A stretch of 18,446 bases of DNA, taken from the NCBI GenBank assembly GCA_027575765.1, contig JANBPT010000943.1, positions 1 through 18,446 of the forward strand. The letters run 5' to 3'. Within the stretch, counting starts at the first letter, position 1. Every line of letters begins with the position of its first letter. The DNA comes from Tieghemiomyces parasiticus. Its lineage: Eukaryota > Kickxellomycota > Dimargaritomycetes > Dimargaritales > Dimargaritaceae. Under the pieces are notes generated by a model. The model saw only the letters and a list, made by a program, of their open reading frames with translations, was not told where the DNA came from and searched no databases. A program made the position numbers and the translations under genes. Shown here piece by piece: positions 9,935 to 17,948 of this stretch.

Positions 9935-10564
9935 AGCGAAGTTGTTTTCTGCGATTAATGACAGTATGTTATTTTTTCATGATACCACCTTGGTCGGCAA
10001 ATAGTGGTCCAAAGCCCTATGTAGTACTATGGTCATCAGCATGTGAAGCCTGCAAGGTAACTTAGGGCTCTAAGGCTTCTACTATTTGAACAAGACCTGC
10101 ATTGTTTCATCCCCTTTTCAGTCACTTATTTACATCATAGGTGTGGTCATCTATACAGCCCCACACTATAATGCACAAGGCAGTAGTTGCAAGTAACTCA
10201 CTACACCTTCAATCAGCTGCCCATTCACTCCACTAGAATAATGTCTAGTTCTACTCCCTAACCTTTCACTTCTTATTGCAGCCATCTAGGCTGCTCCTCC
10301 TCCCAAACAGTGCCTGCAACTCTTCCCTATAATACACATTATTCTTGCTAGCATAGCACCATACTGACAAGGTCCAAGTTGCTGATTTTTTGCCACATGT
10401 AAGGCATCAAGTCAGTACTAATAAAAGCTCTTTAACACACTTTTATTGCGTCTAGTTTCTGGTACCATGGTGACATCTACCACAATAGAGCACAATTGTA
10501 AATATGCTGCAAATCTTGATTAGTGTGTGGTTAAATGATGCTGTGGACTAATTAACAGTATGTT

Positions 10565-10582
10565 TGTGGTGAATTCACCACA
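10565..10582. repeat. Perfect 18-bp palindrome with LTR-like ends
   Basis: TGTGGTGAATTCACCACA is identical to its reverse complement. Its two arms equal the last 7 bases of the LTR family found at 11527-11920 and 17949-18339 (TGTGGTG and CACCACA), here separated by only AATT. No 4-bp duplication is seen around it. It could be chance, a protein-binding site or the scar of an element. Confidence 0.6.
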
Positions 10583-10584
10583 TT

Positions 10585-10700
10585 TCCCCTTCCTCCTCTC
10601 TCCTCTTCTCTTTCCCTTTCTCTTTCTCTTTCCCTTTCCCTTTCCCATTCACATTCCTATTCCTATTCCCATTCCCTCTCCCTCTCCCTCTCCCTTTCTC
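10585..10700. repeat. Polypyrimidine tract (CT-rich simple repeat)
   Basis: About 115 bases made almost only of C and T on the plus strand, with imperfect units of TTTCCC, TTCCTA and CCCTCT. Such mirror-like tracts can form triplex DNA and are length-variable. No coding role is apparent. Confidence 0.8.
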
Positions 10701-11526
10701 ATCCATCCTGATACCTTATTGGTTCTTGAATGGTTACCCAGACCTATCTATTGTTCTCTGAGGTTCCTTTGAGTCTTGGCATGACTCATCTCCTTTTTTC
10801 CCATCTTCTTCAAGCAGGCACAAAAACGAAAGGATTTGAAGTGGCCATCCTTATTGGCTACATCCCATTAGTAAGCAATTTCCATATTGTTCTCCTCCTT
10901 TTTTCTCCCATTTCTCTCCCTTGAATTTTGTCCTCACAAAAATCCTCAACAACCAAATCCTCCCTCCTTCCTCTACCATTTTCCTCCTTTCCTTTTTCAT
11001 ATATATACTCCCCCTTTCCCTCCCTACTTTCTATCATTATCAAACATCACTTTCTTTCACTTTCTTCTCTACCTTTTCAAGAATAAAGTTCCCCATCAAG
11101 GAACTTGTTGCTTGATCACTTCACCTTGCATCCTATGGCCCACTGAACTGCAGGCAGTTTCAAGTGTAAGGATCATATGTACCAGTGAATGAAACTACCC
11201 AGGCCCAATAGCAACCAGCTCCTCACCACTTCCTATTACTAATGAAACATTATTCAACACACCCCCACCCTCTGAGCATCTTGCCTACCAACAAAAATTA
11301 AATAAATGGCTTAATAATGCACTAGTCCATAAAAAATGATGTGAAGGGCCACATGTAACAAAGCAACCATGAACAGGTTGGCTGCTCAGCGGACTGCTAC
11401 CCTGGCGGCCATCCTTGGCACAAAAACTAGTAGAGGTAACAGGAAAATGTGCGCCTAAAAAGGCCCAATCAGAGGTCTTGATTCTGTTCTCAGCAATGTT
11501 AAGAATAGTCCTGCCCCTGAATTTGC

Positions 11527-11920
11527 TGTGGTGCTAGGCTCTGGGTGAGGGTTTTTGGTTAGGCCATACGTGACAACGGTCTGGGCCTAACGTCCGGAGA
11601 AATAGTGTTGTTTACGATAATGGGTAGAAGTAAATAGTATGAAATTGCATTTGTTGACAATAGGGAAAATAACGATTTAATAAAACGAATTCAAAGTAAA
11701 AGATAGAGAAAAATTAGCTGCCGAGCCCTTGCCTATCTGCGCGGGCTCGCTTTTATACTGGGGGCGGGGAAAAAGGATCTACATCCCCCTGCATAAGGTG
11801 CGTAACCTTAAAACTTAATCTTAGCCTTCTCCACAATGGGTTTGGCTATTATTTTTGTGTCTTTCCTGTTGACATGCCCATCAGATGCCTTCAAGAGGCA
11901 CCGCGGGCGTCGGCACCACA
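11527..11920 (-). mobile_element. Solo LTR copy A, 394 bp, next to the 5S rRNA gene
   Basis: On the minus strand it starts TGTGGTGCC and ends GCACCACA. The 4-bp target duplication TTGC flanks it at 11523-11526 and 11921-11924. It is about 90% identical by eye to copy B at 17949-18339 in the opposite orientation, over its whole length. A TATA box (TATAAAAG on minus, 11750-11757) is followed by a hairpin of 7-8 bp (11743-11750 with 11721-11728). Its 5' end faces the 5S rRNA gene, with only 5 nt between the LTR and the inferred first base of 5S. No internal genes remain. Confidence 0.92.
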
Positions 11921-11925
11921 TTGCA

Positions 11926-11942
11926 GTTGCGGCCATCTGATG
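11926..11942 (+). rRNA. 5S rRNA, first 17 nt, separated by LINE insertion
   Basis: The sequence GTTGCGGCCATCTGATG is the start of a 5S rRNA gene. Its first 8 bases pair perfectly with GCCGCAAC at 16751-16758, the 3' end of the rest of the gene, forming helix I. The LINE begins at 11943. Bases 11928-11942 recur at 16645-16659 as the target duplication, so this piece is the left remnant and the functional-looking copy is on the right. Confidence 0.85.
11928..11942. repeat. Left target-site duplication of the LINE (15 bp)
   Basis: TGCGGCCATCTGATG, identical to 16645-16659. The flanking bases differ on both sides (AGT before and TTG after here; AGA before and GTG after on the right), so the duplication is exactly 15 bp. 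It consists of 5S rRNA nucleotides 3-17. Confidence 0.92.
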
Positions 11943-11951
11943 TTGAAGTAG

Positions 11952-11957
11952 TTTATT
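11952..11957 (-). promoter_or_regulatory. Polyadenylation signal AATAAA at the LINE 3' end
   Basis: The minus strand has AATAAA ending 9 bases before the LINE 3' boundary. Position fits a 3' processing signal, but no A tail follows in this genomic copy. Confidence 0.45.
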
Positions 11958-11976
11958 GTTTAGTGTTGGCTTCTTT

Positions 11977-12007
11977 GGCAGGCGGCCTGTTGGCCATGGA
12001 GCCTGCC
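11977..12007 (-). other. Stem-loop in the LINE 3' untranslated region
   Basis: GGCAGGC (11977-11983) pairs with GCCTGCC (12001-12007), extended by GGCC (11984-11987) with GGCC (11992-11995) around a 4-nt loop and a 5-nt bulge. The same structure can form in the LINE RNA about 35 nt from its 3' end. In several LINEs a 3' stem-loop is recognised by the reverse transcriptase; that role here is inferred. Confidence 0.5.
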
Positions 12008-12165
12008 GACTGTGGTCATAATGGTACTTGGCTTGATAGCCGCTAAAAACCTTGTGGAACAATAATGAGGAAAAGGCAGGTAGGTGGCAAGGAAAAGAAA
12101 ATCTTGTGATCAGATCAGGGACCCGACCTTGGCGCCTTGGTCACTGACTGGGGCAATGAGTCGTG

Positions 12166-15100
12166 TTAGTCTGGACCGTGGCTGGGATGGGGCGTCTGGG
12201 GCTGGTCTACGAGGGGGGGGGTAGCTGCGGGGGGCGCGGGGTTATAGACCCGTGGTAACGTAGTTGCGGGCGGGTGCCAGACCATTGGAAACTGGGCAAT
12301 CCAGATTGCCCCGGAGTCCTCATCTGGGAAGTACACATTGGGTTGGCAGACTCGGTCAATACATAGGAGGATCTGGAGGAGGGGTTGCCAGTAAAGGCAG
12401 GGTTGGGAAGGGCGGTGGGGTAGGAGGCGGAGGGCGTGGTCAATTTGCCTTGTGCCTTGGGGTGTAGGGGGCAGCAGGCGCCAGAGGGCTTTGGGTATTA
12501 GGGGGCATTGGTCAAAGTGGCTGCGTGAGGCTAGAGCCTGTTTACAGGCACACGGGCGTGGGAGGCCCGGCAGGCGGTTGAGGCGCCAGCGGATTAGGCG
12601 GCTTAGTTCAGGCTGCATTGTTGGAAGTAGGAGGATGGGGTCAACACCTATGGTCAGCCGACATGCCTGAAGTAGCGGTTTGGTGCGACACAGGTTGCAA
12701 AAGTGGGCGAGTCAGGCTTGGGATACAGCCCGGCGGAGGTCATGGTGTTCGGGGTTTGGCGGTAGTGAGGCATACAAGGTAGAGGCCTGTAGGGTCTTAA
12801 GGCAGGAGGCGGGGAGGCAGGCAGCCAGCATTGGGAGAAGGCAGTCCGGTTTGAGGGACGCCGCTTGGATGACGTACTGGGCGGTCAGGGAGGCCGTGTG
12901 GATAGCCATGGGAGGTAGCCCCGCCATGTGTCGGAGCACTGCGGTTGCTGTGTTGGGGGCACCGGACACAAGCATCCGGAGGCAGTAGCCCTGGAGCTTC
13001 TCCAGGTGGGCAACATTGGTGCCTGTCCATGTTGAGATGGCAGTGCCATACTCCATAGCGGGGCGGATAACTGCGGCGTAGAGGCGAGAGCTGAGTCGGT
13101 AGCTGTAGCCATTGCGGTTCATCCCCAGCTGGGAGAAGGACGCCATCCATTTGCGGATCATTGGTTCTATGTGGTCAAGGAGGCGGCTGGTCAATAGCCC
13201 CGTGTGGGTGAATGGGATCCCCAGGTATATGAATGACGGGACCTGTTGTAGGGGTGTGTTGTATAAGGAGAGGGAGATGGGAGATGGATTAACCATGGCG
13301 CACTTACCTGGGCTCCATTGGTACCCCAGGGCCAGGGAGTGGGCCTTGGCAAGTCTAAGGGCATGCCAGACTGCAGGCGGTGGTCCAATCAAGACCACGT
13401 TGTTGGCGTAGAGGAGGGAGTTTATGGGGAGGAGAGGCGCCCCGGGAGTGAGCAAGGCAGGGACGGACGGAGAGATTGGGAGGGCTGCTGGGCGGACAGC
13501 GGCGGGAAGGGTATTGATGTAGCAAGAGTAAAGGTGGGGGCTGAGGACTGAGCCTTGTAGTACCCCAGTGAGGGGGGAAAAGGGTGTAGAGGAGGAGTTG
13601 GAGATGGTGATGGAGATGGAGACATTGTCAAACAGGTGTACAAGTATGGCAATGAGAGCCGGGGAAGAAGAGGAGGAGGGAGAGGACAGGGCTGCCCAGA
13701 TCACGTTGCAATCAACTGTGTCATAGGCCGCCTGTATGTCAAGAAAGGCCAGGGCTGGGTATTGGCCGCATGTGCGGCGGGATTCCATGATGAGGTCGTG
13801 GAGGCACAGGGCCTGGTCCAGTGATCCGCATTGGGGCCGGAACCCGCCCTGGGCGGGGTCAAGGGGGGGCATGCTGTTGTGAAGCATGGGTGCCAAGAGG
13901 TATTCAAACAGTTTCCGGAGGTGGGATGTCAAGGAGATTGGGCAATAATTGGCCGGGTCAGACTGGGCCCCCTTCTTGAATATGGGGAAGACCTGGGCCA
14001 GGCGCCAGAGGGGGGAGGTGGATGCCCATTGGAAGCATAGACTGAATAGCGTGGAGAGGATGGGGGCAAGTGCCTGGCATATAGGGCGGAGCATTTTGGC
14101 CTTAATGTGGTTGGGGCCAGGTGCTTTGGCGCGTGGTAGGCGGAGGATAGCGTCCTCAACAGCACTAGGGGAGAACAGGGCTGTGGGCACTAGGAAGGGG
14201 GTGGCCGGTGGGGGAGGGGGGTGGGGGCGGGACTGGGGGAGCCACTTGCCATCATAGGTAGAGGCAAGGTGGGCGGCCATGATCTTGGTGGCCTTATTGG
14301 GGCCGTCAGGGTGTGTGAAGGAGGCCTGATGTTTCCTGCGACGGTTGAGGCGGCTAACGGTGGTGATGGCCAGGGCAAAGTTAGACTCCAGCTTAGAGCA
14401 GAATGCCCGCCATGTAGTGCATTTGTGTGCGCGGACCTGGATTCAGAAGGAAGATTGGGATTCTTGGTATGCAGCCCAGGCCGCCCCTTTGTCAAGGCCA
14501 AAGGCACATTGCCATTGGCGGTAGCGTAGGTTTCGAAGGCGGGCAGCCTGTGCCAAGGTTGGAGACCAGCAGGGGGTCCAGTTAGAGGGGCGGGCACCCT
14601 GGCGGCCTACAGTAGCATCCAGTGCGTGGAATATTAGCTCATTGAGCTGGGCTGTCAGGCCGGAAATATTGGGGGCACAGGGGGGGGGGAGGCTAAAAGA
14701 TCAGCCAGTGTGCGGTGCAGGGGAGTGCTGGTAGAGGCAAACAGGGAGATATAATGGTTGCGGGTAGAGTCAATGGCCAGGCGGTGGAGCCTCCATAGGC
14801 GGCGGAGGGGGGGTGTTGGGGGGGGAGGGAGAATGGGGGGAGGGTGAAGTGGAGGGTGCAGAGGACGTGGTCCAAGCCCATGGCAAGGTCAGAGTGGACG
14901 CGGAGGGTAGGGGTAGATATTGGGAAATTGGCAAGGAAGTAGTCCACAATGCTGGTGGCTGTGCGGCCATGCAGCATGGTGGTGTATGTGAACTGGCCAT
15001 GGGCCAGGGAGGCATTTAGGATGGTGAATTTGTTGTGCTCCGCCCATTCTGACAGGCAGGACCCACGGGGATTAGTGGAGGTATCTCCAGTGATGTGGCC

Positions 15101-15511
15101 CAGTTGGGCATTGAGATTGCCGCAGATAATGGTGGCAGGGGAGGTGGGGAGGGAGGAGAGGAGGCGGGGGTATTCAGAGAGGGGAATAGATGGGGCTAGG
15201 TAGGCGCAGATGACTTGGATGGGGCCAATCTGGAGGCCAAGGAAGTGATGTGGTGGGAGAGGGAGTGGAGCAATGGGGAGGGGGAGGGAGGGTGAAATCA
15301 GGGCACAGATCCCACCCTGGCCACGGTAGCTGTTGTTGACCAGTCGGCCATAACAGTGGTGCTGGGGCCAGGAGGTGGGGAGGCGGGCAGGGGGGAGGAG
15401 CCAGGTTTCAGTTATGAAGATGATGTCAAAGAGGGGGGCTTGGGATAGGACTTGGTGGACTGTGGAGGCGGCTAGGCCGTTGGCATTCCAGATACCAATA
15501 GAGAGGGTCAT
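12166..15511 (-). pseudogene. LINE ORF2: APE endonuclease and reverse transcriptase, inactivated
   Basis: ORF2 would nick target DNA and copy the element RNA. It starts MTLSIGIWNANGL at 15511, overlapping the ORF1 stop as ATGA. The endonuclease shows ITETWL, GGICALIS, VICAYLAPS, SIVDYF and a DH near its end, but the GDxN box reads GNLNA (Asn codon 15116-15118). Two frame changes at runs of G (about 14807-14826 and 14682-14691) lead into the reverse transcriptase frame. This has an in-frame TGA at 14443-14445, THPDGP, NYCPISLTS, FLDIQAAYD, GVLQGSVLSP, YANN instead of YADD (13399-13404) and YLGIPF. A further TGA lies at 12712-12714, then the same frame resumes with a CxC..H...C motif near 12550 and ends at 12166. 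The intact length would be about 1115 residues. The copy cannot be active; G-run shifts could be assembly errors, the other changes less likely so. Confidence 0.93.
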
Positions 15512-16512
15512 TGGGTCATGGTGGTGTCACTGTGGACCTGGTTGTAGCAGAAGGTGGTGACCTGCATGGGGGGGTGGCGGGGGTTGCCTGGGCATCCATT
15601 GGCCCAGCTGCAGTGGTGGGAAGGGGGGCACCAACTGGTTGCTACCAGTGGCTGGGGTGGAGGGGGGGGAGAGATGGCTGGGATGGCCTCCTTGTCAATC
15701 CAACCTAGTTGGACAAAGTGGTGTGCCACTGCACAAGCCACAGGGTGGCGGGAGGTGGCCAAGTGGTTCACAGTGTGGACACAGCAGGTGTAGTGGATGC
15801 TGGCAGCAGTCTGGGCCCACTGGGTGTGGGAAAAGGTGGCAAACTGGGGGTCTGATAGGTGTGCGGGGTCAAGGAAATCAAAGGTAGTGTCAATCACCAC
15901 CTTGGCCCGGGTGAACGCGTCAATCACAATGGGGGCATATTGGCAGTGGGTGAGGAGGCCCACATGGGAGGGGGAGGGGAATGCCACATCAAGGATGTGT
16001 GAGGTTTCCAGGCCCATACGACGCAGTTCTTTGCATACCTCACGTTGGGTGATGCGGTGGGCACGGGGGACCACCACGTACTTGTAGCCGGTGGGGCCAG
16101 TGGGGAGGGTGAAGTGTCTGGCAGCAGCTGCCAGGTCACGGTCAGTGGGGGTGCGGCGGCGGGGGGCAGTGTGGTGCTGGGGGGCAGGGAGCTTGGCCTT
16201 GTTGGCATACATAGTTCCTGGCAAGGGGGGAGCAGGCGCTGCAGGCTGGGAAAGGGCAGCAACCTGGGATTCAAGGTCGGCAATTTGGTCATTGCGGCTC
16301 TGCAGGGTGGCTGTGAGAGCCTGGATTTGGGCAAGGGCCTCCTGGAGGGAAGCCCGGTCGGACTCCAGGGCCTCTAGGCGGGCTAGGATAGTGCAGTTGG
16401 TGGCGGGGGAGGGGGTTGGGGTACTGGTGGCCTGACGGGCAGTGCTGGTGCGGGTAACCCGGGCAGCCCCCTTGGGGTAGGGGGCAGGGCGGGTGGGTGT
16501 CTCGGGGTCCAT
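15508..16512 (-). CDS. LINE ORF1 protein (coiled coil, probable RNA-binding)
   Basis: The frame is open for 334 residues from ATG 16512 (MDPETPTRP). Residues about 42-90 form a clear coiled coil with leucine heptads (ILARLEALESDRASLQEALA and on), as in LINE ORF1 proteins that trimerize. A basic stretch (PRRRTPTDR) follows, then a folded region with YKYVVVPRAHRITQREV and HVGLLTHCQY that may be the nucleic-acid-binding domain, then a proline-rich and Cys/His-containing tail. No CCHC zinc knuckle is visible. An upstream in-frame ATG at 16653 exists but lies in 5S-derived target DNA, so I chose 16512. It ends in TGA overlapping the ORF2 ATG. Role (chaperone and packaging of element RNA) is inferred from position and coiled coil. 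Confidence 0.85.
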   Translation of the reverse strand: MDPETPTRPAPYPKGAARVTRTSTARQATSTPTPSPATNCTILARLEALESDRASLQEALAQIQALTATLQSRNDQIADLESQVAALSQPAAPAPPLPGTMYANKAKLPAPQHHTAPRRRTPTDRDLAAAARHFTLPTGPTGYKYVVVPRAHRITQREVCKELRRMGLETSHILDVAFPSPSHVGLLTHCQYAPIVIDAFTRAKVVIDTTFDFLDPAHLSDPQFATFSHTQWAQTAASIHYTCCVHTVNHLATSRHPVACAVAHHFVQLGWIDKEAIPAISPPPPPQPLVATSWCPPSHHCSWANGCPGNPRHPPMQVTTFCYNQVHSDTTMTQ

Positions 16513-16642
16513 GGGGGGGCGTGAGCCGGGCTGAAAGTTATAAAAGGCGAGGGGGCGGGCAATCTTGCGGTACCCTAGTCCGGCAGTCAGTGAGGAAATG
16601 GATAAGAGAAAATGGAAAAAAAACCACGCGAAGCGGAGGCAA

Positions 16643-16758
16643 GATGCGGCCATCTGATGGTGTAAGCACCGTATCCCGCTAGATCTGCGAAGTTAAGGAC
16701 CATTCAGCCGATTTAGTACTAAGGTGGGTGACCACTTGGGAATAGTCGGTGCCGCAAC
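16643..16758 (+). rRNA. 5S rRNA gene, restored by target duplication
   Basis: A 116-nt 5S rRNA. It shows the universal AGATCTGCGAAGTTAAG, TTAGTACT and GGGTGACCACTTGGGAAT segments (internal control region with A box and C box), and helix I between GATGCGGC and GCCGCAAC. Its first 2 bases come from the LINE end (GA instead of the original GT), and bases 16645-16659 from the target duplication. This leaves one A-A mismatch in helix I. Since 5S promoters are internal, the gene could still be transcribed despite the LINE. The original gene was 17 nt at 11926-11942 plus 16660-16758. Confidence 0.92.
16645..16659. repeat. Right target-site duplication of the LINE (15 bp)
   Basis: TGCGGCCATCTGATG, identical to 11928-11942, here continuing into the rest of the 5S gene. 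Confidence 0.92.
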
Positions 16759-16763
16759 TTTTT
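16759..16763 (+). terminator. RNA polymerase III terminator of 5S rRNA
   Basis: TTTTT directly follows the last base of the 5S gene, with a second run TTTT a few bases later. Confidence 0.85.
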
Positions 16764-17855
16764 AATCTTTTGCTCAGATGGCTATACCAACTCCACTTAG
16801 GATTATTACCATAACATGTGATAAATATCATCTGGATACAAAGGGCCAGTCAGTACCCAGAAGCATAGCACAAAATCATTTCCCAGATTCAGGGCTACTG
16901 AAGCTTCAGCTTTACTTATGATAATGGTAATACTCAAAGTGGCAAAGGCATTGGTATTACCTGCTGTAGAAATCAAGCAACAAGTTCTTTGATGGTGAAC
17001 TTTATTCTGTAAACAGGAGAGAAGAAAGTGAGAGAAGTTGAAGCTGATGATGGTCAGGTTGTGTTGATATTAGGCCCAAGTCTAATACCATAACCAAAAG
17101 GCTATTCTACTATCACAGAATTCATGGTTCTGAAATAGTAGACTTGGACTTTACCCTGGGATGATCTAATGTGGTGGTTCCCAATCACCACAGGAGGCTT
17201 AAGTTATGGGACATGGTGACCAGTCAAAAAATTTAGCAGAAACACTATAGCATGGGGAACTGATCATTGACTAACCAAGTACAAAGCTGTGAATAGGGCC
17301 CACCAACCTCACAGATAGATCAATATTCACTAATGCGTGTCTGCACAATAAATAGTAGGCCAACTTGACACATATGGAGGGAGACCAATGAAACTGGTCT
17401 AGATTATGTGGGTAAAGCAAGTGAGAGAGGATGGAGATAAGCAATAAAAGGAAGATTAATATGCAGTATGGTGAACTGCAGGTGTGGGGTAAGGGGTGAG
17501 AGGTAACAATAGGAAAAGAAGTAAAAAGTCAGTGGAACAAGTATGGTCAGCAGGGCCATCTGGCACTATAATGGATTTGCTTCTGGTAAATACCCAGGGA
17601 ACCCCTTCCAAAGGGGAACACTGCCCTATGAATGGTATTATTTAGCTAGAGATGCCTCCCCCCACCCTTGCCACTGATACTCTATCAGCTCTGGCACCTG
17701 CCTTATATTGGATAAATTCAAAAGTTATGCTATTCTAGACGCCAGCTCACCAGTATACTGCATGCCCACTCTCCGCAATTACTTGATCAATGAAGTATAT
17801 TCTTGGCACTCAACAGGCAACTGATAAACATACCGTTTCAAGTTAAAATATTGTC
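16764..17855. other. AT-rich spacer, possible decayed retroelement fragment
   Basis: No intact gene is visible. Near 17710-17785 a plus-strand frame encodes YAILDASSPVYCMPTLRNYL, which resembles the active-site region of an LTR-retrotransposon aspartic protease (usual form LxDTGSxV), with DTG changed to DAS. This is a short match and no flanking gag or reverse transcriptase could be read, so it is offered only as a possibility. The rest shows nothing I recognise. Confidence 0.3.
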
Positions 17856-17860
17856 AAAAA
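17856..17860 (-). terminator. RNA polymerase III terminator of tRNA-Arg
   Basis: Five T residues on the minus strand, 5 bases after the discriminator base of the tRNA. Confidence 0.8.
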
Positions 17861-17865
17861 GAAGC

Positions 17866-17939
17866 CGATCCAAGCAGGACTCGAACCTGCAATCTCCTGA
17901 TCCGTAGTCAGGTGCCTTATCCAATTTGGCCATTGGACC
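17866..17939 (-). tRNA. tRNA-Arg (anticodon ACG), no intron
   Basis: On the minus strand the acceptor GGTCCAA pairs with TTGGATC (one G-U pair), followed by discriminator G, typical of arginine tRNAs. The anticodon stem CCTGA/TCAGG encloses loop CTACGGA with anticodon ACG. The T arm reads GCAGGTTCGAGTCCTGC and the D arm GGCCAAATTGGATAAGGC. There is no intron. Solo LTR copy B begins 9 nt upstream of its 5' end. Confidence 0.94.
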
Positions 17940-17948
17940 CCACATTTT

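Larger units (their letters stand above)
9935..11522. other. AT-rich spacer, possible LTR remnant near 11000
   Basis: No gene is convincing. A pyrimidine tract lies at 10585-10700 and a palindrome at 10565-10582, listed separately. At 10998-11006 there is CATATATAC and at 11082-11087 AATAAA, separated by CT-rich sequence. This spacing resembles the TATA and polyadenylation signals of the LTRs in this window, but I could not find matching ends. The open frame 10887-11192 is a consequence of pyrimidine richness (Phe, Pro, Leu, Ser) and is not called a gene. Confidence 0.45.
11943..16644 (-). mobile_element. Non-LTR retrotransposon (LINE) inserted in a 5S rRNA gene, 4702 bp
   Basis: The element lies between two copies of the 15-bp 5S sequence TGCGGCCATCTGATG. 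On the minus strand it carries a leader (16644-16513), ORF1 (16512-15508), ORF2 (15511-12166) and a 3' untranslated region (12165-11943). The 3' end reads AATAAACTACTTCAA and has no poly(A) tail, which fits an element that targets a specific site. The whole length appears present, so the insertion is not 5'-truncated. ORF2 is of APE-endonuclease plus reverse-transcriptase type. Target-specific LINEs of 5S genes are known from animals (Mutsu, fish). Clade placement needs a tree. This copy is inactive. Confidence 0.93.

Noticed and set aside
10887..11192. Plus-strand frame rich in Phe, Leu and Pro that mimics membrane segments
   Set aside because: The composition follows from the CT-rich DNA; two other frames are open at the same place.
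12205..12245. Run of G residues with quadruplex potential
   Set aside because: It is part of the C-rich sense strand of LINE ORF2, which is C-rich throughout; no sign of a separate function.
14190..14597. Minus-strand frame of 135 codons between endonuclease and reverse transcriptase
   Set aside because: The true ORF2 frame here is another one (containing THPDGP and continuous with the reverse transcriptase); this is a shadow.
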